This document shows, piece after piece, positions 1 through 9,000 of a DNA stretch of 29,191 nucleotides (its first letter is position 1; each line of letters opens with the position of its first letter). The DNA is from DASXHZ01 sp036488085 (lineage in GTDB: Bacteria; Acidobacteriota; Thermoanaerobaculia; Gp7-AA8): assembly GCA_036488085.1 (NCBI GenBank), contig DASXHZ010000110.1, forward strand, positions 1 through 29,191, in the 5' to 3' direction. Under the pieces are notes generated by a model, which had not been told where the DNA came from, did no database searches, and saw only the letters and a program-made list of their open reading frames with translations. The translations under genes and the position numbers were made by a program.

Positions 1-1641
1 CCCGCATTTCCGCCCTCGATCGTGGGCGTCCCCACGGCCATTCCGGCCTTCATCGGGTACACCGAGATGGCGCTGGTGAACGGCCAGCCGGCGTATCTGC
101 AGCCGATCGAGATCGGCTCAATGGCCGATTTCGAGCAGACATTCGGCGGAGCGTTCCAGCCGCTTTACGACATAACGGACGTGACGGGCAACGTGAAAGA
201 TCCGTCGAAAGATCCTTACGACTTCAGCGTCGTCGATCCGACCACGACTCCGGACCCGACGACGAAGTACTACACGCTGACGGACAAATCGCGGGAAACG
301 ATCTCGCCGATCATCACTCTTCGTGTCCCGCAGTTCATTCTGTACAACAGCATGAAGCTGTTCTATGCCAATGGCGGCAGCAACTGCTATGTGGTTTCGG
401 TGGGCCCGTATTCTATGAACGGCATCATAGGCAAGGTCAGCAAGACCGACCTCTTGAACGGATTGGAAGCCGTCAAGAACCAATTCGGTCCCACGATGCT
501 CGTGGTCCCGGAAGCCATTCTCCTTCCGCCGACTGACGCTACGAAAGACCCGTGGGTGTCGAGCGACTATAGCGACGTGGTGACGGCGATGATCACTCAG
601 GCATCGGGGCAACTCGATCGGGTGGCGCTCATCGACGTCTACGGCACCCAATATCTGTCGAACAATCCGACCGCGACGTCGACGACGGCCGCGCCTTTGA
701 CCACGCTGGCGAAGCTGGTCGAAGGCACGGGCGGCTTTCAGGATGCAGTCGGCGACAACGGGCTCAGCTACGGCATCGCCTATTTCCCGATGCTGAACAC
801 GACCATCGAGGCCACCGAGATCACGTTCCAGAACATCAATTCCGGTCCGTCGTTCGATCTGCTGAATCTCATTCTGGGGTGGGCGGCCACCGACGGTACC
901 AACCCTCCTCCGGCTGCGTTGACGGCCATGATCGCTGCGATGACGCCGGCGTCGGCGAATCAGACGCCGGCCGACGATCTCGCGGTGGAGAAACTGAACA
1001 ACAATTTGGTCGCGGCGATCCCGTTGCTCGGAACGATCGAAACGATCATCGCCGGCATGAACGGCGTTTTGCCGGCCACGCCGGCGATCGCCGGCGCCTA
1101 TACATTCAGCGACACCAGCAAGGGCGTCTGGAATGCCCCGGCGAACATCTCTCTGGCCCGCGTCACTTCGCCGGCCTATCAGGTGAACGCGACGGACCAG
1201 GGGACCATCCTGAACATGCCGCTGAACGGCAAGGCGGTCGACGCCATCAGAACGTTCCCCGGCTCCGGCACCGTCATCTGGGGGGCGCGTACGCTCGATG
1301 GGAACAGCAACGACTACCGCTACGTCCAGGTTCGGCGCACGCTCATCTATATCGAGCAGTCCGTAAGGGTCGCCCTGCAGCAGTTCGTCTTCGCCCCCAA
1401 CGTCCCGGCCACCTGGACGACCGTGGTCTCGATGATCAACAACTTCCTGCAGAACCTCTGGTCGCGCGGCGGTCTCTTCGGCGCCACGCCCAAGGACGCC
1501 TTCATTGTCACCTGCGGCCTCGGCAGCACCATGACGGCGCAGGACATTCTCAACGGCTTCATGAACGTGCAGGTCGTGCTCAGTCTCGTCCGCCCGGCCG
1601 AGTTCATCGAGCTGACATTTACCCAAGAAATGGCCGGATAA
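1..1641 (+). CDS. eCIS contractile sheath protein (5' partial)
   Basis: The frame is open from base 1, and the N-terminal end is missing. The first residues, PAFPPSIVGVPTAIPAFIGY, match the start region of Afp/PVC sheath subunits, in which a short 'pGVYvEEi' segment normally precedes this. GTG at 22 is therefore an internal codon, not the start. About 546 residues are visible. The C-terminal part (about residues 440-546; RRTLIYIEQSVRVALQQFVF, then an LWSRGGLFG stretch) is the conserved phage sheath fold that packs on the tube, and its beta-strand end FIELTFTQEMAG is typical. Sheath subunits polymerise around the tube and contract to drive it into a target membrane. It heads the visible operon, 56 nt before the first tube gene. 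The middle (about 170-370) is variable and Ala/Thr-rich, as expected for the surface-exposed domain. The family call is firm. Whether a second sheath paralogue lies upstream cannot be seen. Confidence 0.95.
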   Translation, partial: PAFPPSIVGVPTAIPAFIGYTEMALVNGQPAYLQPIEIGSMADFEQTFGGAFQPLYDITDVTGNVKDPSKDPYDFSVVDPTTTPDPTTKYYTLTDKSRETISPIITLRVPQFILYNSMKLFYANGGSNCYVVSVGPYSMNGIIGKVSKTDLLNGLEAVKNQFGPTMLVVPEAILLPPTDATKDPWVSSDYSDVVTAMITQASGQLDRVALIDVYGTQYLSNNPTATSTTAAPLTTLAKLVEGTGGFQDAVGDNGLSYGIAYFPMLNTTIEATEITFQNINSGPSFDLLNLILGWAATDGTNPPPAALTAMIAAMTPASANQTPADDLAVEKLNNNLVAAIPLLGTIETIIAGMNGVLPATPAIAGAYTFSDTSKGVWNAPANISLARVTSPAYQVNATDQGTILNMPLNGKAVDAIRTFPGSGTVIWGARTLDGNSNDYRYVQVRRTLIYIEQSVRVALQQFVFAPNVPATWTTVVSMINNFLQNLWSRGGLFGATPKDAFIVTCGLGSTMTAQDILNGFMNVQVVLSLVRPAEFIELTFTQEMAG

Positions 1642-1697
1642 ACCGAAGTCATAACCACGAATGATTCATCGCGCGTGCAGCGCAAAAGGAGAACTCC

Positions 1698-2150
1698 ATG
1701 CCTGGCGAAGTGGAAGATCCCGTGTGGCCGTTACCAAAATTCTATTTCACCGTCACCCTCGGTGCGCTCGCTCCCGTCTCGTTCCAGGAGGTCGATGGCC
1801 TCAACAGCGAGACGCAGGTGATCGAGTACCGTCACGGCGACAACCCGAGCTTCTATCCGATCAAGATGCCCGGCCTGGGACGCGTTGGCAACGTGACGAT
1901 GCGCAAGGGGATCTTCGTCAACGACAATGCCTTCTGGGATTGGTACAGCACCATCAAGCTCAACACGATCGCGCGCCAGACGGTGGTCATCAGTCTGCTC
2001 GATGAGACCGGCGCACCGAAGCGCAAGTGGACGCTCAACAACGCCTGGCCGACCAAAGTGACCGGCACCGACCTCAAGTCGGAGGGGAACGAGGTCGCCG
2101 TGGAGTCGGTCGAGATCGCGTACGAGACGCTGGCCGTCGACGCACCCTGA
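1698..2150 (+). CDS. eCIS inner tube protein (gp19-like, first copy)
   Basis: A 150-residue protein with the plan of T4 gp19/Hcp-like tail tube subunits as in Afp1/PVC1: PKFYFTVTLG beta-strand start, SFQEVDGLNSETQVIEYRHG (the 'f.eVsGL..e...ieYr.G' signature), a KMPGLGRVGNVTMRKGIF strand pair, and a C-terminal strand VESVEIAYETL. Such subunits form stacked hexameric rings inside the sheath. Start at ATG 1698 is supported by AGGAG at 1687-1691. It sits between the sheath gene and a second tube paralogue 13 nt downstream. Having two or three divergent tube proteins is normal for eCIS, one forming the bulk tube and another the baseplate-proximal ring. Which role this copy has is inferred only from order and its compact size, which suggest the main tube subunit. 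Confidence 0.94.
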   Translation: MPGEVEDPVWPLPKFYFTVTLGALAPVSFQEVDGLNSETQVIEYRHGDNPSFYPIKMPGLGRVGNVTMRKGIFVNDNAFWDWYSTIKLNTIARQTVVISLLDETGAPKRKWTLNNAWPTKVTGTDLKSEGNEVAVESVEIAYETLAVDAP

Positions 2151-2163
2151 TTGAGATTCGCGG

Positions 2164-2631
2164 ATGTCCACTTACTACCCGCCCGGCGCTTTCTTTTTCA
2201 GCGTGATGCTGATCGGCGCCGGCGCGGGTGGCAGCGCACCGAATGCCGACGGCAGCTTTCAGGAAGTGTCCGGCATTCAGGCGGAGCTGGAGACGGAGAC
2301 GGTCACCGAGGGGGGCGAGAACCGCTTTGCGTACCACCTCCCGCGGAACGTTCGCTATCCCAACCTCGTGCTGAAGCGCGGCGTGGTCGGCAAAGGCTCC
2401 GCGCTGGCGGATTGGATGGCCGCGACCTTCGACTCCGGTCTGGCCGTTCCGATCACGCCGAAGGACTTGTTGGTGAGCGTCCTTGATCAGAACCGCAATC
2501 CGCTTCTGTCGTGGACGTTCCACGCCGCCTATCCGATCCGTTGGCAACTGGCGTCGTTGGAGTCGATGGAGAACAAGGTCCTCATTGAGACGTTGGAACT
2601 TTCCTACAACTACTTCGATCGCATGTCGTGA
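2164..2631 (+). CDS. eCIS inner tube protein (gp19-like, second copy)
   Basis: A 155-residue paralogue of the preceding tube protein. It keeps the order FFFSVMLIG strand, SFQEVSGIQAELETETVTEG signature, a PNLVLKRGV strand and the terminal LIETLELSYNYF strand, but is clearly diverged: longer N-terminal glycine/alanine loop (GAGAGGSAPNADG) and a longer middle. In Afp/PVC the Afp5-type paralogue forms the baseplate-proximal tube ring that joins the tube to the spike, which suits this position next to the spike-side genes. That assignment is inference. Start ATG 2164 follows the first tube stop by 13 nt with only a weak purine-rich site (TGAGAT), so translation may depend partly on coupling. The stop overlaps the region of the next gene's ribosome site. 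Confidence 0.92.
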   Translation: MSTYYPPGAFFFSVMLIGAGAGGSAPNADGSFQEVSGIQAELETETVTEGGENRFAYHLPRNVRYPNLVLKRGVVGKGSALADWMAATFDSGLAVPITPKDLLVSVLDQNRNPLLSWTFHAAYPIRWQLASLESMENKVLIETLELSYNYFDRMS

Positions 2632-2639
2632 GGAATCCG

Positions 2640-2819
2640 ATGGCACTGGAGATCAATGAGATCGGCATCCGTATGCGCGTCTACGGCGACGAGCCGGTCG
2701 AGCCTCCGCGGCTCTCGCGCAGTGACCAAGGGATGGGCGTGGCACGGGAGCGCGCGGAGATCGTGCGCGTGTGCGTCCGGCAGGTCTTGCGGATGCTCGA
2801 GGCGATGGGGGAACGCTGA
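2640..2819 (+). CDS. Small eCIS protein, DUF5908-type
   Basis: A 59-residue protein starting MALEINEIGIRMRVYGDE. Small proteins beginning 'M.lEIrElvIr..V' in eCIS operons between the tube genes and the LysM protein belong to the DUF5908 family, in the position of Afp6. Its role is unknown; a small structural or chaperone-like part of the baseplate is often supposed. ATG 2640 was chosen because AGGAA at 2631-2635 precedes it and because the family's MxLEI start falls there. A GTG at 2628 in the same frame would add four residues. The C-terminal half is a charged helix (residues about 35-59: RAEIVRVCVRQVLRMLEAM). Its TGA overlaps the next ATG (TGATG), suggesting translational coupling. Confidence 0.8.
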   Translation: MALEINEIGIRMRVYGDEPVEPPRLSRSDQGMGVARERAEIVRVCVRQVLRMLEAMGER

Positions 2820-3502
2820 TGGGCGGGCTGACGCGGCTGAAGATCACGGCCTATACCGACGGAAGCTTCAACAAGCAGGCCGGCAATCCCTTCACCGTTC
2901 TGATGAATCCGAGCCGGTACTCGCATCAGTACAACATCGAGTACACCGACCCGCAGGCGCCGGGGAGCAGCGGCGGCTCGCCGAATTTCAACAGGGTACC
3001 GTCGGAAAGCGTGGCGTTCGAATTGATCTTCGACGGTACCGGCGTCGTGCCGGTACAGAGCTCGAATTCGGTTCCCGACGTGCAGAAGCAGATCGACGCC
3101 TTCAAGGGCCTGGTCTTCGGCTACAGCGGCCAGATCCACAGTCCGAAGTTTCTGATCCTCGCGTGGGGAACGCTCCTCTTCAAGTGCCGTCTGAAAACGC
3201 TCGGCTTCCAGTACACGCTGTTCAAGCCGGACGGAACGCCGCTGCGCGCCACCGCCAACGCGTCGTTCGACGGCTATCAGGACGAGTCCGACCTGGCGCG
3301 TGAGGCCAATAAGACGTCGCCCGACCTCACGCATCTCATCACCGTCAAGGCCGGCGACACGCTGCCGCTGCTCTGTTGGGACGTCTACGGCACCAGCTCG
3401 CTCTATCTGCAAGTCGCGCAGTTCAACGAGCTGACCGGCTTCCGCGACATCGCCGTCGGTACGCAGCTTCTATTTCCGCCGCTCAGCGAGGCGCCGGCAT
3501 GA
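2819..3502 (+). CDS. eCIS tube-initiator/baseplate protein with LysM-like end (Afp7-like)
   Basis: A 227-residue protein. Residues about 5-150 match the 'contractile injection system tube protein' N-terminal domain, with an FTVLMNPSRYSHQYNIEY motif, a VAFELIFDGTGVV strand and the block ILAWGTLLFKCRLKTLGFQY. The last 50 residues form a LysM-type fold: HLITVKAGDTLPLLCWDVYG at the start and FRDIAVGTQLLFPPL at the end. This is the architecture of Afp7/PVC7 and of phage gp53-like proteins, which link the spike hub to the first tube ring. LysM here is structural and need not bind peptidoglycan. ATG 2819 overlaps the previous stop; an upstream in-frame codon at 2771 would run into the DUF5908-type gene and was not used. 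The gene ends in an ATGA overlap with the spike gene. Confidence 0.9.
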   Translation: MGGLTRLKITAYTDGSFNKQAGNPFTVLMNPSRYSHQYNIEYTDPQAPGSSGGSPNFNRVPSESVAFELIFDGTGVVPVQSSNSVPDVQKQIDAFKGLVFGYSGQIHSPKFLILAWGTLLFKCRLKTLGFQYTLFKPDGTPLRATANASFDGYQDESDLAREANKTSPDLTHLITVKAGDTLPLLCWDVYGTSSLYLQVAQFNELTGFRDIAVGTQLLFPPLSEAPA

Positions 3503-5295
3503 GCGCGCCGTCCCCGATCGTGCCGGGCGCCATGCTCGTCAGCACCGCCATCACGGTGAACGGCAGCCCGATCGACGACGCCATCCAGGTCGATTCGATC
3601 GATACCTGGGTGGCGATCAACAGGATCCCGCGCGCGCGGCTGGCGATCTTCGACGGCTCGCCGTCGGCGGCCGATTTTCCAATCAGCAACGAGAAGACGT
3701 TCATCCCCGGCTCGAAGGTGAAGATCGCCGCAGGCTACGACGGATCGTACACGACGGTCTTCGACGGCGTGGTCGTCCGGCAGGGTGTGTCCATCGATCA
3801 GAGCAACGCCTCGAAGCTGATCGTCGACCTGGCGGGTAACGCCATCAAGATGACGCTGGAGCGCAACAACGCCGTCTTTCCGGGCAAGACCGACAGCGCC
3901 GTCATCAAGCAGCTCATCTCCGACAACGGGCTCACCGGCGACGTCGGCAGCACGTCGACGACGTACGAGGAGATCGTCCAGTACTACGCCGCCGACTGGG
4001 ACCTCATGGTCATGCGCGCGGAGCTGAACGGGATGGTGGCGATCGCCGACGGCGACACCGTCACGGTCAAGAAGCCCGACACGTCGCAATCGCCCGTCCT
4101 CCGCGTCGCTTACGGCGAGACGGTGCTCGATCTCGATCTGCAGATGGATGCGGCGACGCAGTATTCCTCCTCGGCGATTCAGAGCTCGTCCTGGGAGCCG
4201 GACCAACAGAAGGTCATCGAGGCGACGCCGGGGTCCGTTACGGTCACGGAGGCGGGGAACATCTCGTCGGCCACGTTGGCCGGCGTCTTCAACGTGAAAA
4301 AGTTCCCGCTCGTGACCGGCGGTGCACTCGCGCAGGACGCGTTGCAGGACTGGTCGGCGGGCGAGCTGCTGAAGTCGAAGCTGGCCAAGATCCGCGGCAC
4401 GGTGCGCTTTCAGGGAAGCGCGAAGGCGCAGGTCGGGAAGATGCTCGAAGTCGACGGCGCCGGCAATCGCTTCAATGGCAATTTCTTCATCAGCGGCGTG
4501 CGCCACCGCATCGCCGACGGCGCCTGGCTGACGACGGCGGAAGTCGGCTTGTCGTCGCAATGGTTCGTCTCCGAGGCTCCGGAAATCACGGCGCCGCCGG
4601 CCGCGGGGCAGTTACCGGCCATTTGCGGGCTGCAGACCGGCGTCGTGAAAGCGATCGCCACCGACCCGAACGGAGATTTCCGTGTGCAGATCTCCTTGCC
4701 GCTGCTGCAGTCGCAGACGAACGTCTGGGCACGCCTGGCCACGTTTTACGCGTCGAACGGATTCGGCGCGTTCTTCTATCCCGAGGTCAATGACGAGGTC
4801 ATCGTCGGCTTCATGAACGATGATCCGCGCTATCCCGTGATCCTCGGCAGCGTCTACGGCAAGGCCATCGCGCCGGCCGTCACGCCGGCGGAGGCGAACG
4901 ACACGAAGCAGTTGCTCACGCGCAGCAAGCTTGTGATCAACCTCGACGACAAAGACAAAGTCATCGAGATCAAGACGCCCGGCGGGCAGTCGGTGACGCT
5001 GAGCGACAAGGCCACGTCGATCAAGCTCCAGGACAGCAACGGCAATTCGGTCGAATTGAGCTCGGGCGGCGTCACGATCGACAGCGCGTCGAGCGTCAAG
5101 ATCTTGGCGAAGGCGAACGTCGCCATCAGCGCCGGCGCCAATCTGAGCATGTCCGCCGAGGCCGACGCCACGTTGGACGGCCTGCAGATTCAGCAGACGG
5201 CGAAAACGAAATTCGCCGCATCCGGAAGCTTAACCAGCGAAGTCACCTCCGGCGGCATCCTCACGCTGCAAGGGACCCTCGTGAAAATCAATTGA
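3499..5295 (+). CDS. eCIS central spike protein (VgrG / gp27-gp5 type, Afp8-like)
   Basis: A 598-residue spike hub. Residues 1-375 are the gp27-like/phage protein D region (INRIPRARLAIFDGSPSAADF near the start, the YYAADWDLMVMRAELNGM block, and LEVDGAGNRFNGNFFISGV before the hub end). Residues about 376-460 are the gp5 OB-fold (CGLQTGVVKAIATDPNGDFR, WARLATFYA, FFYPEVNDEVIVGFMNDDPR, VILGSVYGKA), nearly invariant in the VgrG superfamily. Residues about 480-598 are the triple-stranded beta-helix, a run of short alternating strands ending TLQGTLVKIN. No extra C-terminal effector domain is present. ATG 3499 overlaps the upstream TGA; a longer frame from 3376 only overlaps the LysM gene out of phase. 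The protein trimerises under the tube and carries the PAAR tip encoded next. Confidence 0.96.
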   Translation: MSAPSPIVPGAMLVSTAITVNGSPIDDAIQVDSIDTWVAINRIPRARLAIFDGSPSAADFPISNEKTFIPGSKVKIAAGYDGSYTTVFDGVVVRQGVSIDQSNASKLIVDLAGNAIKMTLERNNAVFPGKTDSAVIKQLISDNGLTGDVGSTSTTYEEIVQYYAADWDLMVMRAELNGMVAIADGDTVTVKKPDTSQSPVLRVAYGETVLDLDLQMDAATQYSSSAIQSSSWEPDQQKVIEATPGSVTVTEAGNISSATLAGVFNVKKFPLVTGGALAQDALQDWSAGELLKSKLAKIRGTVRFQGSAKAQVGKMLEVDGAGNRFNGNFFISGVRHRIADGAWLTTAEVGLSSQWFVSEAPEITAPPAAGQLPAICGLQTGVVKAIATDPNGDFRVQISLPLLQSQTNVWARLATFYASNGFGAFFYPEVNDEVIVGFMNDDPRYPVILGSVYGKAIAPAVTPAEANDTKQLLTRSKLVINLDDKDKVIEIKTPGGQSVTLSDKATSIKLQDSNGNSVELSSGGVTIDSASSVKILAKANVAISAGANLSMSAEADATLDGLQIQQTAKTKFAASGSLTSEVTSGGILTLQGTLVKIN

Positions 5296-5307
5296 AGGAG
5301 ACGATGG

Positions 5308-5610
5308 ATGCCGCCCGCCGCACGGATCACCGATTTTCACGAATGCCCACTGAGCACGCCGGCCGGGCCGGTGGAGATTCCGCACGTCGGCGGACCCATC
5401 GTCGGACCGGGCGCGCCGACGGTGCTCATCGGCGAACTGCCGGCGGCGAAGGTCGGCGACATGGCCATCTGCATCGGCCCGCCCGACGCCATCGTCAAAG
5501 GCTCGAACACCGTGTTGGTCATGGGCCTGCCTGCCGCGCGTCTCGGTGACAAGACCGCACACGGCGGCACGATCCTGATGGGTTTTCCGATGGTGGAGAT
5601 CGGCGGCTGA
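5308..5610 (+). CDS. PAAR-repeat spike tip protein (Afp10-like)
   Basis: A 100-residue PAAR protein (PPAARITD at residues 2-9, LPAAKVGD and LPAARLGD repeats, HVGGPI and HGGTILMG turns). PAAR proteins form a sharp cone on the VgrG trimer, usually holding zinc with His/Cys residues. H11, H26, the Cys in AICIGPP and the His in KTAHGG are the visible candidates. No effector extension is fused. ATG 5308 is preceded by AAGGAG at 5295-5300 at good spacing; an out-of-frame ATG at 5304 was not used. It lies directly between the spike and the gp25-like gene, whereas in Afp the gp25-like gene precedes the PAAR gene. Confidence 0.95.
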   Translation: MPPAARITDFHECPLSTPAGPVEIPHVGGPIVGPGAPTVLIGELPAAKVGDMAICIGPPDAIVKGSNTVLVMGLPAARLGDKTAHGGTILMGFPMVEIGG

Positions 5611-5611
5611 C

Positions 5612-6037
5612 ATGGCGCGCTCCGAGCCCGCCTTCCTCGGCACCGGCTGGAGTTTCCCGCCGACGTTTCTCCGCCGCACGGCCGGCGTGGTCATGGTCAG
5701 CGGCGACGCCGACATCCATGAGAGCCTGCGCATCCTGTTTTCGACGCAGATGGGCGAGCGCCTGATGGTGCCGATGTATGGCAGCGACCTATGGCGACGC
5801 GTCTTCAGCCCGATGAACACCACGTTCGAAACGGAGATCGCCGGAAGCGTCAGGACGTCGATACTCCGTTGGGAGCCGCGCATCGAGGTCCTGGACGTCC
5901 TCGTCGACGCCGATCCCGCCGTCGGCGGGCTGGTGGTGATCACGGTCAACTACACGAACCGCGCGACGAACTCGCGCAGCAACTTCGTCTATCCGTTCTA
6001 CCTGCAGGAGGCGACGATCGCGCCAGTCGCGTCGTGA
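5612..6037 (+). CDS. Baseplate wedge protein, gp25/GPW-like (Afp9-like)
   Basis: A 141-residue gp25-like protein. It shows the family order: LGTGWSFPPTF near the N-terminus, SGDADIHESLRILFSTQMGE (the 'i.esi..iL.T..GeR' motif), the RLMVPMYGSDL block and the acidic strand WEPRIEVLDVLVDADPAVGG. gp25 (TssE in type VI secretion) joins the wedge to the sheath and starts sheath assembly. Start ATG 5612 is one base after the PAAR stop, so the two are probably coupled. The end is followed after 4 nt by the baseplate J-like gene. The family call is secure; no lysozyme catalytic role is implied despite the family's historical name. Confidence 0.94.
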   Translation: MARSEPAFLGTGWSFPPTFLRRTAGVVMVSGDADIHESLRILFSTQMGERLMVPMYGSDLWRRVFSPMNTTFETEIAGSVRTSILRWEPRIEVLDVLVDADPAVGGLVVITVNYTNRATNSRSNFVYPFYLQEATIAPVAS

Positions 6038-6041
6038 TGCC

Positions 6042-9000
6042 ATGAACCCTCACGCCGGAAAGATCGTGCTCAATGACGCGATCAGCCAGGAAGAGCGTCA
6101 TCTTGGCGCGCTCGACTCGTCGTACGCGCAGGTCGACGGCCGAGGTTTTCCCGAGCTCCTCGATTTCGCCGTCGATTTTGGCGCGTTGATTCGTTACTAC
6201 GACCTCAACGACCGGCCGGATGGCGATTGGGCCGAGTTCTTTCTCGCCGACGGCACGATGCTGCTCGCCGCGATCGCCACTTACGACGCCGCGGCGTTGC
6301 GCAACGAATACGAGCGTCTGCGCAATGCCACGGAAGCGGCACGCGGATTCGACAGGAAACTCGAGCTGTTGCGCGGGACGTTCGGCGCGGTGCTCGAGGC
6401 CGCCAGCCGGATCAATGGCTGGTTGCGCGCGGCGGAGCACAGCGACGACAGCGGCGTGCAGCAGCGCATCATCGCCGCCATCGACTCCGATTTGCGCGCG
6501 GCCCTCCGCACACTCCGCTCCTACGCCGAGGGCGCCGCCCTTCCCGACGCCTTGCAACAGCACATCGCTCTCGACTGCGCCGGCTTCCTCCCGGAGTGGC
6601 AGATCGGTGCGGTCTGTCCCGACGGCGCGATCTATGGCGGCGCGACGCGCTCGCGAAAAATCGATCACGCGCTGCCGTATCTCGATCCGCTGTTCTATGC
6701 CTTCTTCGACTTCATCACCGACTTGCAGGCATTCGCCTCGCCGGCGCTCGATGACCCGCTGAACGGCGGCCGGCACCGTCCCGACATCGCGCTCTACATT
6801 GCCTTCGTGCGGCTCTTCGCGAATGCGCAGACAGCCGTCAACACCATCTCGGCGCGCTACGCGAGCTTCTACGACAAGGACATCTTGCGCGAGCCGTTCG
6901 CCGGGCCGCTGCCCGACAGCGCGGAGCTGACGTTCACGCTCGCGCCTCAAGTCGCGCCGAGCGCGTTCCTGCCGGCCGGGACGTTGTTCACGGCCGGACA
7001 GGACGCGGACGGAAATACGATTCTCTTCGCCTCCGACGGCGGCCTCACCGTCACCGCGGCGACGATCGCCAGTCTGCGCACGCTGCGCGTCGTCGGCGAT
7101 CCGCTCTTCGACGCGCCGCGGTCGATCGTCATACAGGAGATCCCGCTGCAATCGACGTCGCCTTGGGAGACGTTCGGCGATCCGGCCGCGGGGACGCCGG
7201 CGTCGCTCGGCTTCGCGCTCGCCTCGCCGGTGCTCCTGCTGACCGGCGGCGATCGCATGGCCGGCATTCGCATCGGCTACGACGACCCGCAACTGAAGCG
7301 GCGTCTCGACGACGTCGCCGGGTGGACGGGCCTGGAGCCCGCCTCGATTTTCATTGCGATTCTCAACGGCGCCTTCCGCCTCACGGCGACGTCGACGAAC
7401 CGATGGTTTTCGATCGAGACGTACGAAGCGGCGCTCTGGGACGACGACAGCTTCTCGCTCTGGTTCGTGCTGCCGCCGTCCGCGCCGGCGCTGGCCCCGT
7501 TCGCCGGCGCCCCAGATCCGTCGAAGCCGATGATCGAGTTCGCTCTGCGGCAGGAGGCCGTCGAGCTGGCCGGCCCGGCCGGCGGCGTGCGCGTGTTTCC
7601 CCTGTCGCTCCTGGCGTCCATGGGCATCCGCGGCGTCGAGATCGGCACCGCGGTATCGGGGCTATCGGACATGACGCTCGAGAACACGGACGGGCCGATC
7701 AAGCAGGGACAGCCGTTCCCGCTTTTCGGCGCTTCACCCGCCCTCGGGTCGTATCTGCGCATTCACAGCCACGAGCTCTTCACGAAGACGCCTGAATCGG
7801 TCTCGCTCGACGTCACCTGGTTCAACCTTCCGCCGAACCCGGACGGCTTCAAAGGGTGGTATCGCGATTACGTCATCGGACTGAGCGGCGATCCGGAGCC
7901 GAATCTCTTCGACAACAGCACCTTCGGCGGAGCGATCGGCGTGAACGATCCCGGCACGTGGACGCTCGACGAATCGGTGACGCTCTTCCAGCCTCCGGCC
8001 GGTCGCCTCGATCCCCACACGCTGTTCGGCGATCTGCGCGTCAGCTCCAGGGAGCAGCCGCCGTATTACGACCCGGGCGCCGGCGCGCTGCAACTGACGC
8101 TGACGAATCCGCCGTATGCGTTCGGGAACGTGCTCTACGCGCCGAACGTGCTCGCCGCGGTCATCGCCGATCTTCCCGACTCCGGGCTTTGCCAGCAGAC
8201 GTGCCTCAATGCCTGCGCACCGTACGACACGGCCGCGAAATGCATCGCCGACTGCCTCGCGAAATGCGAGGGCGTGCTCTTGCCCGAGGACTGCCTGGTG
8301 CCGTGTCTGGTTGGGTGCGCGGACGAGCTGGCGGCGACGGCGATCGAACGGCTGCTTCGCTGTGTAAGGGGTTGCGCCGGCATGGCGGATCCGCACGCGT
8401 TGCGCGATCTCGCCACGACGACCGCCTCGGTGCCGCCGCCCGAGCGGGGCCCCGCTCTGCGCCTGTTTCTCGGCGTCTGCCGCAAGCTCGAAGGCGACGT
8501 CGATTGCCTGGGCTCATGTCTCGATGAATTCGCGCCGATGATCGAGGCGGCGGCGTCAATCTACGACGCCATCGCCGGCTCGCCGTCGGAATTGCCGCAG
8601 CGCGCAAAAGTCGTTCAGGCACAGCTCGAGAAGACATACACGGCCGCGCTCTCGGCCTGCATGACGCAGTGCCTCAGCCCCAAGAAGAAACTGAAGTATC
8701 CGAGCAATCCGTATCTGCCGATGGCCAAGAGCGTGCGCGTCGACTACACGGCGCGCAATGCGGCGCCGGACTTCTTTCACCTCCTGCCGTTCGGCGGCGT
8801 GGAGCGCGCGTCGTCGACCCTGCTGCCGCAATTTCCCTTCGAGGCCACGCTGGAGATCGGGTTCACGGGGCTGGTACCGCCGCAGGTCCTGACGCTGTTG
8901 GTCCGGATGGCGCCGGAGGATCAGCCCGCCGCCGATCCGCCGCCCTTGAGCTGGCAGTATCGGAGCGGCGACCACTGGACGACGCTCGACGCGGCGCAGG

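Noticed and set aside
118..1626. Long - strand open frame opposite the sheath gene
   Set aside because: Arg/Asp-rich composition typical of the complement of a high-GC gene; no ribosome site or family features. The + strand sheath explains the region.
5946..7292. 448-codon - strand frame opposite the gp25/baseplate J genes
   Set aside because: Shadow of the strongly supported + strand genes; low-complexity Arg/Glu/Gly/Val composition.
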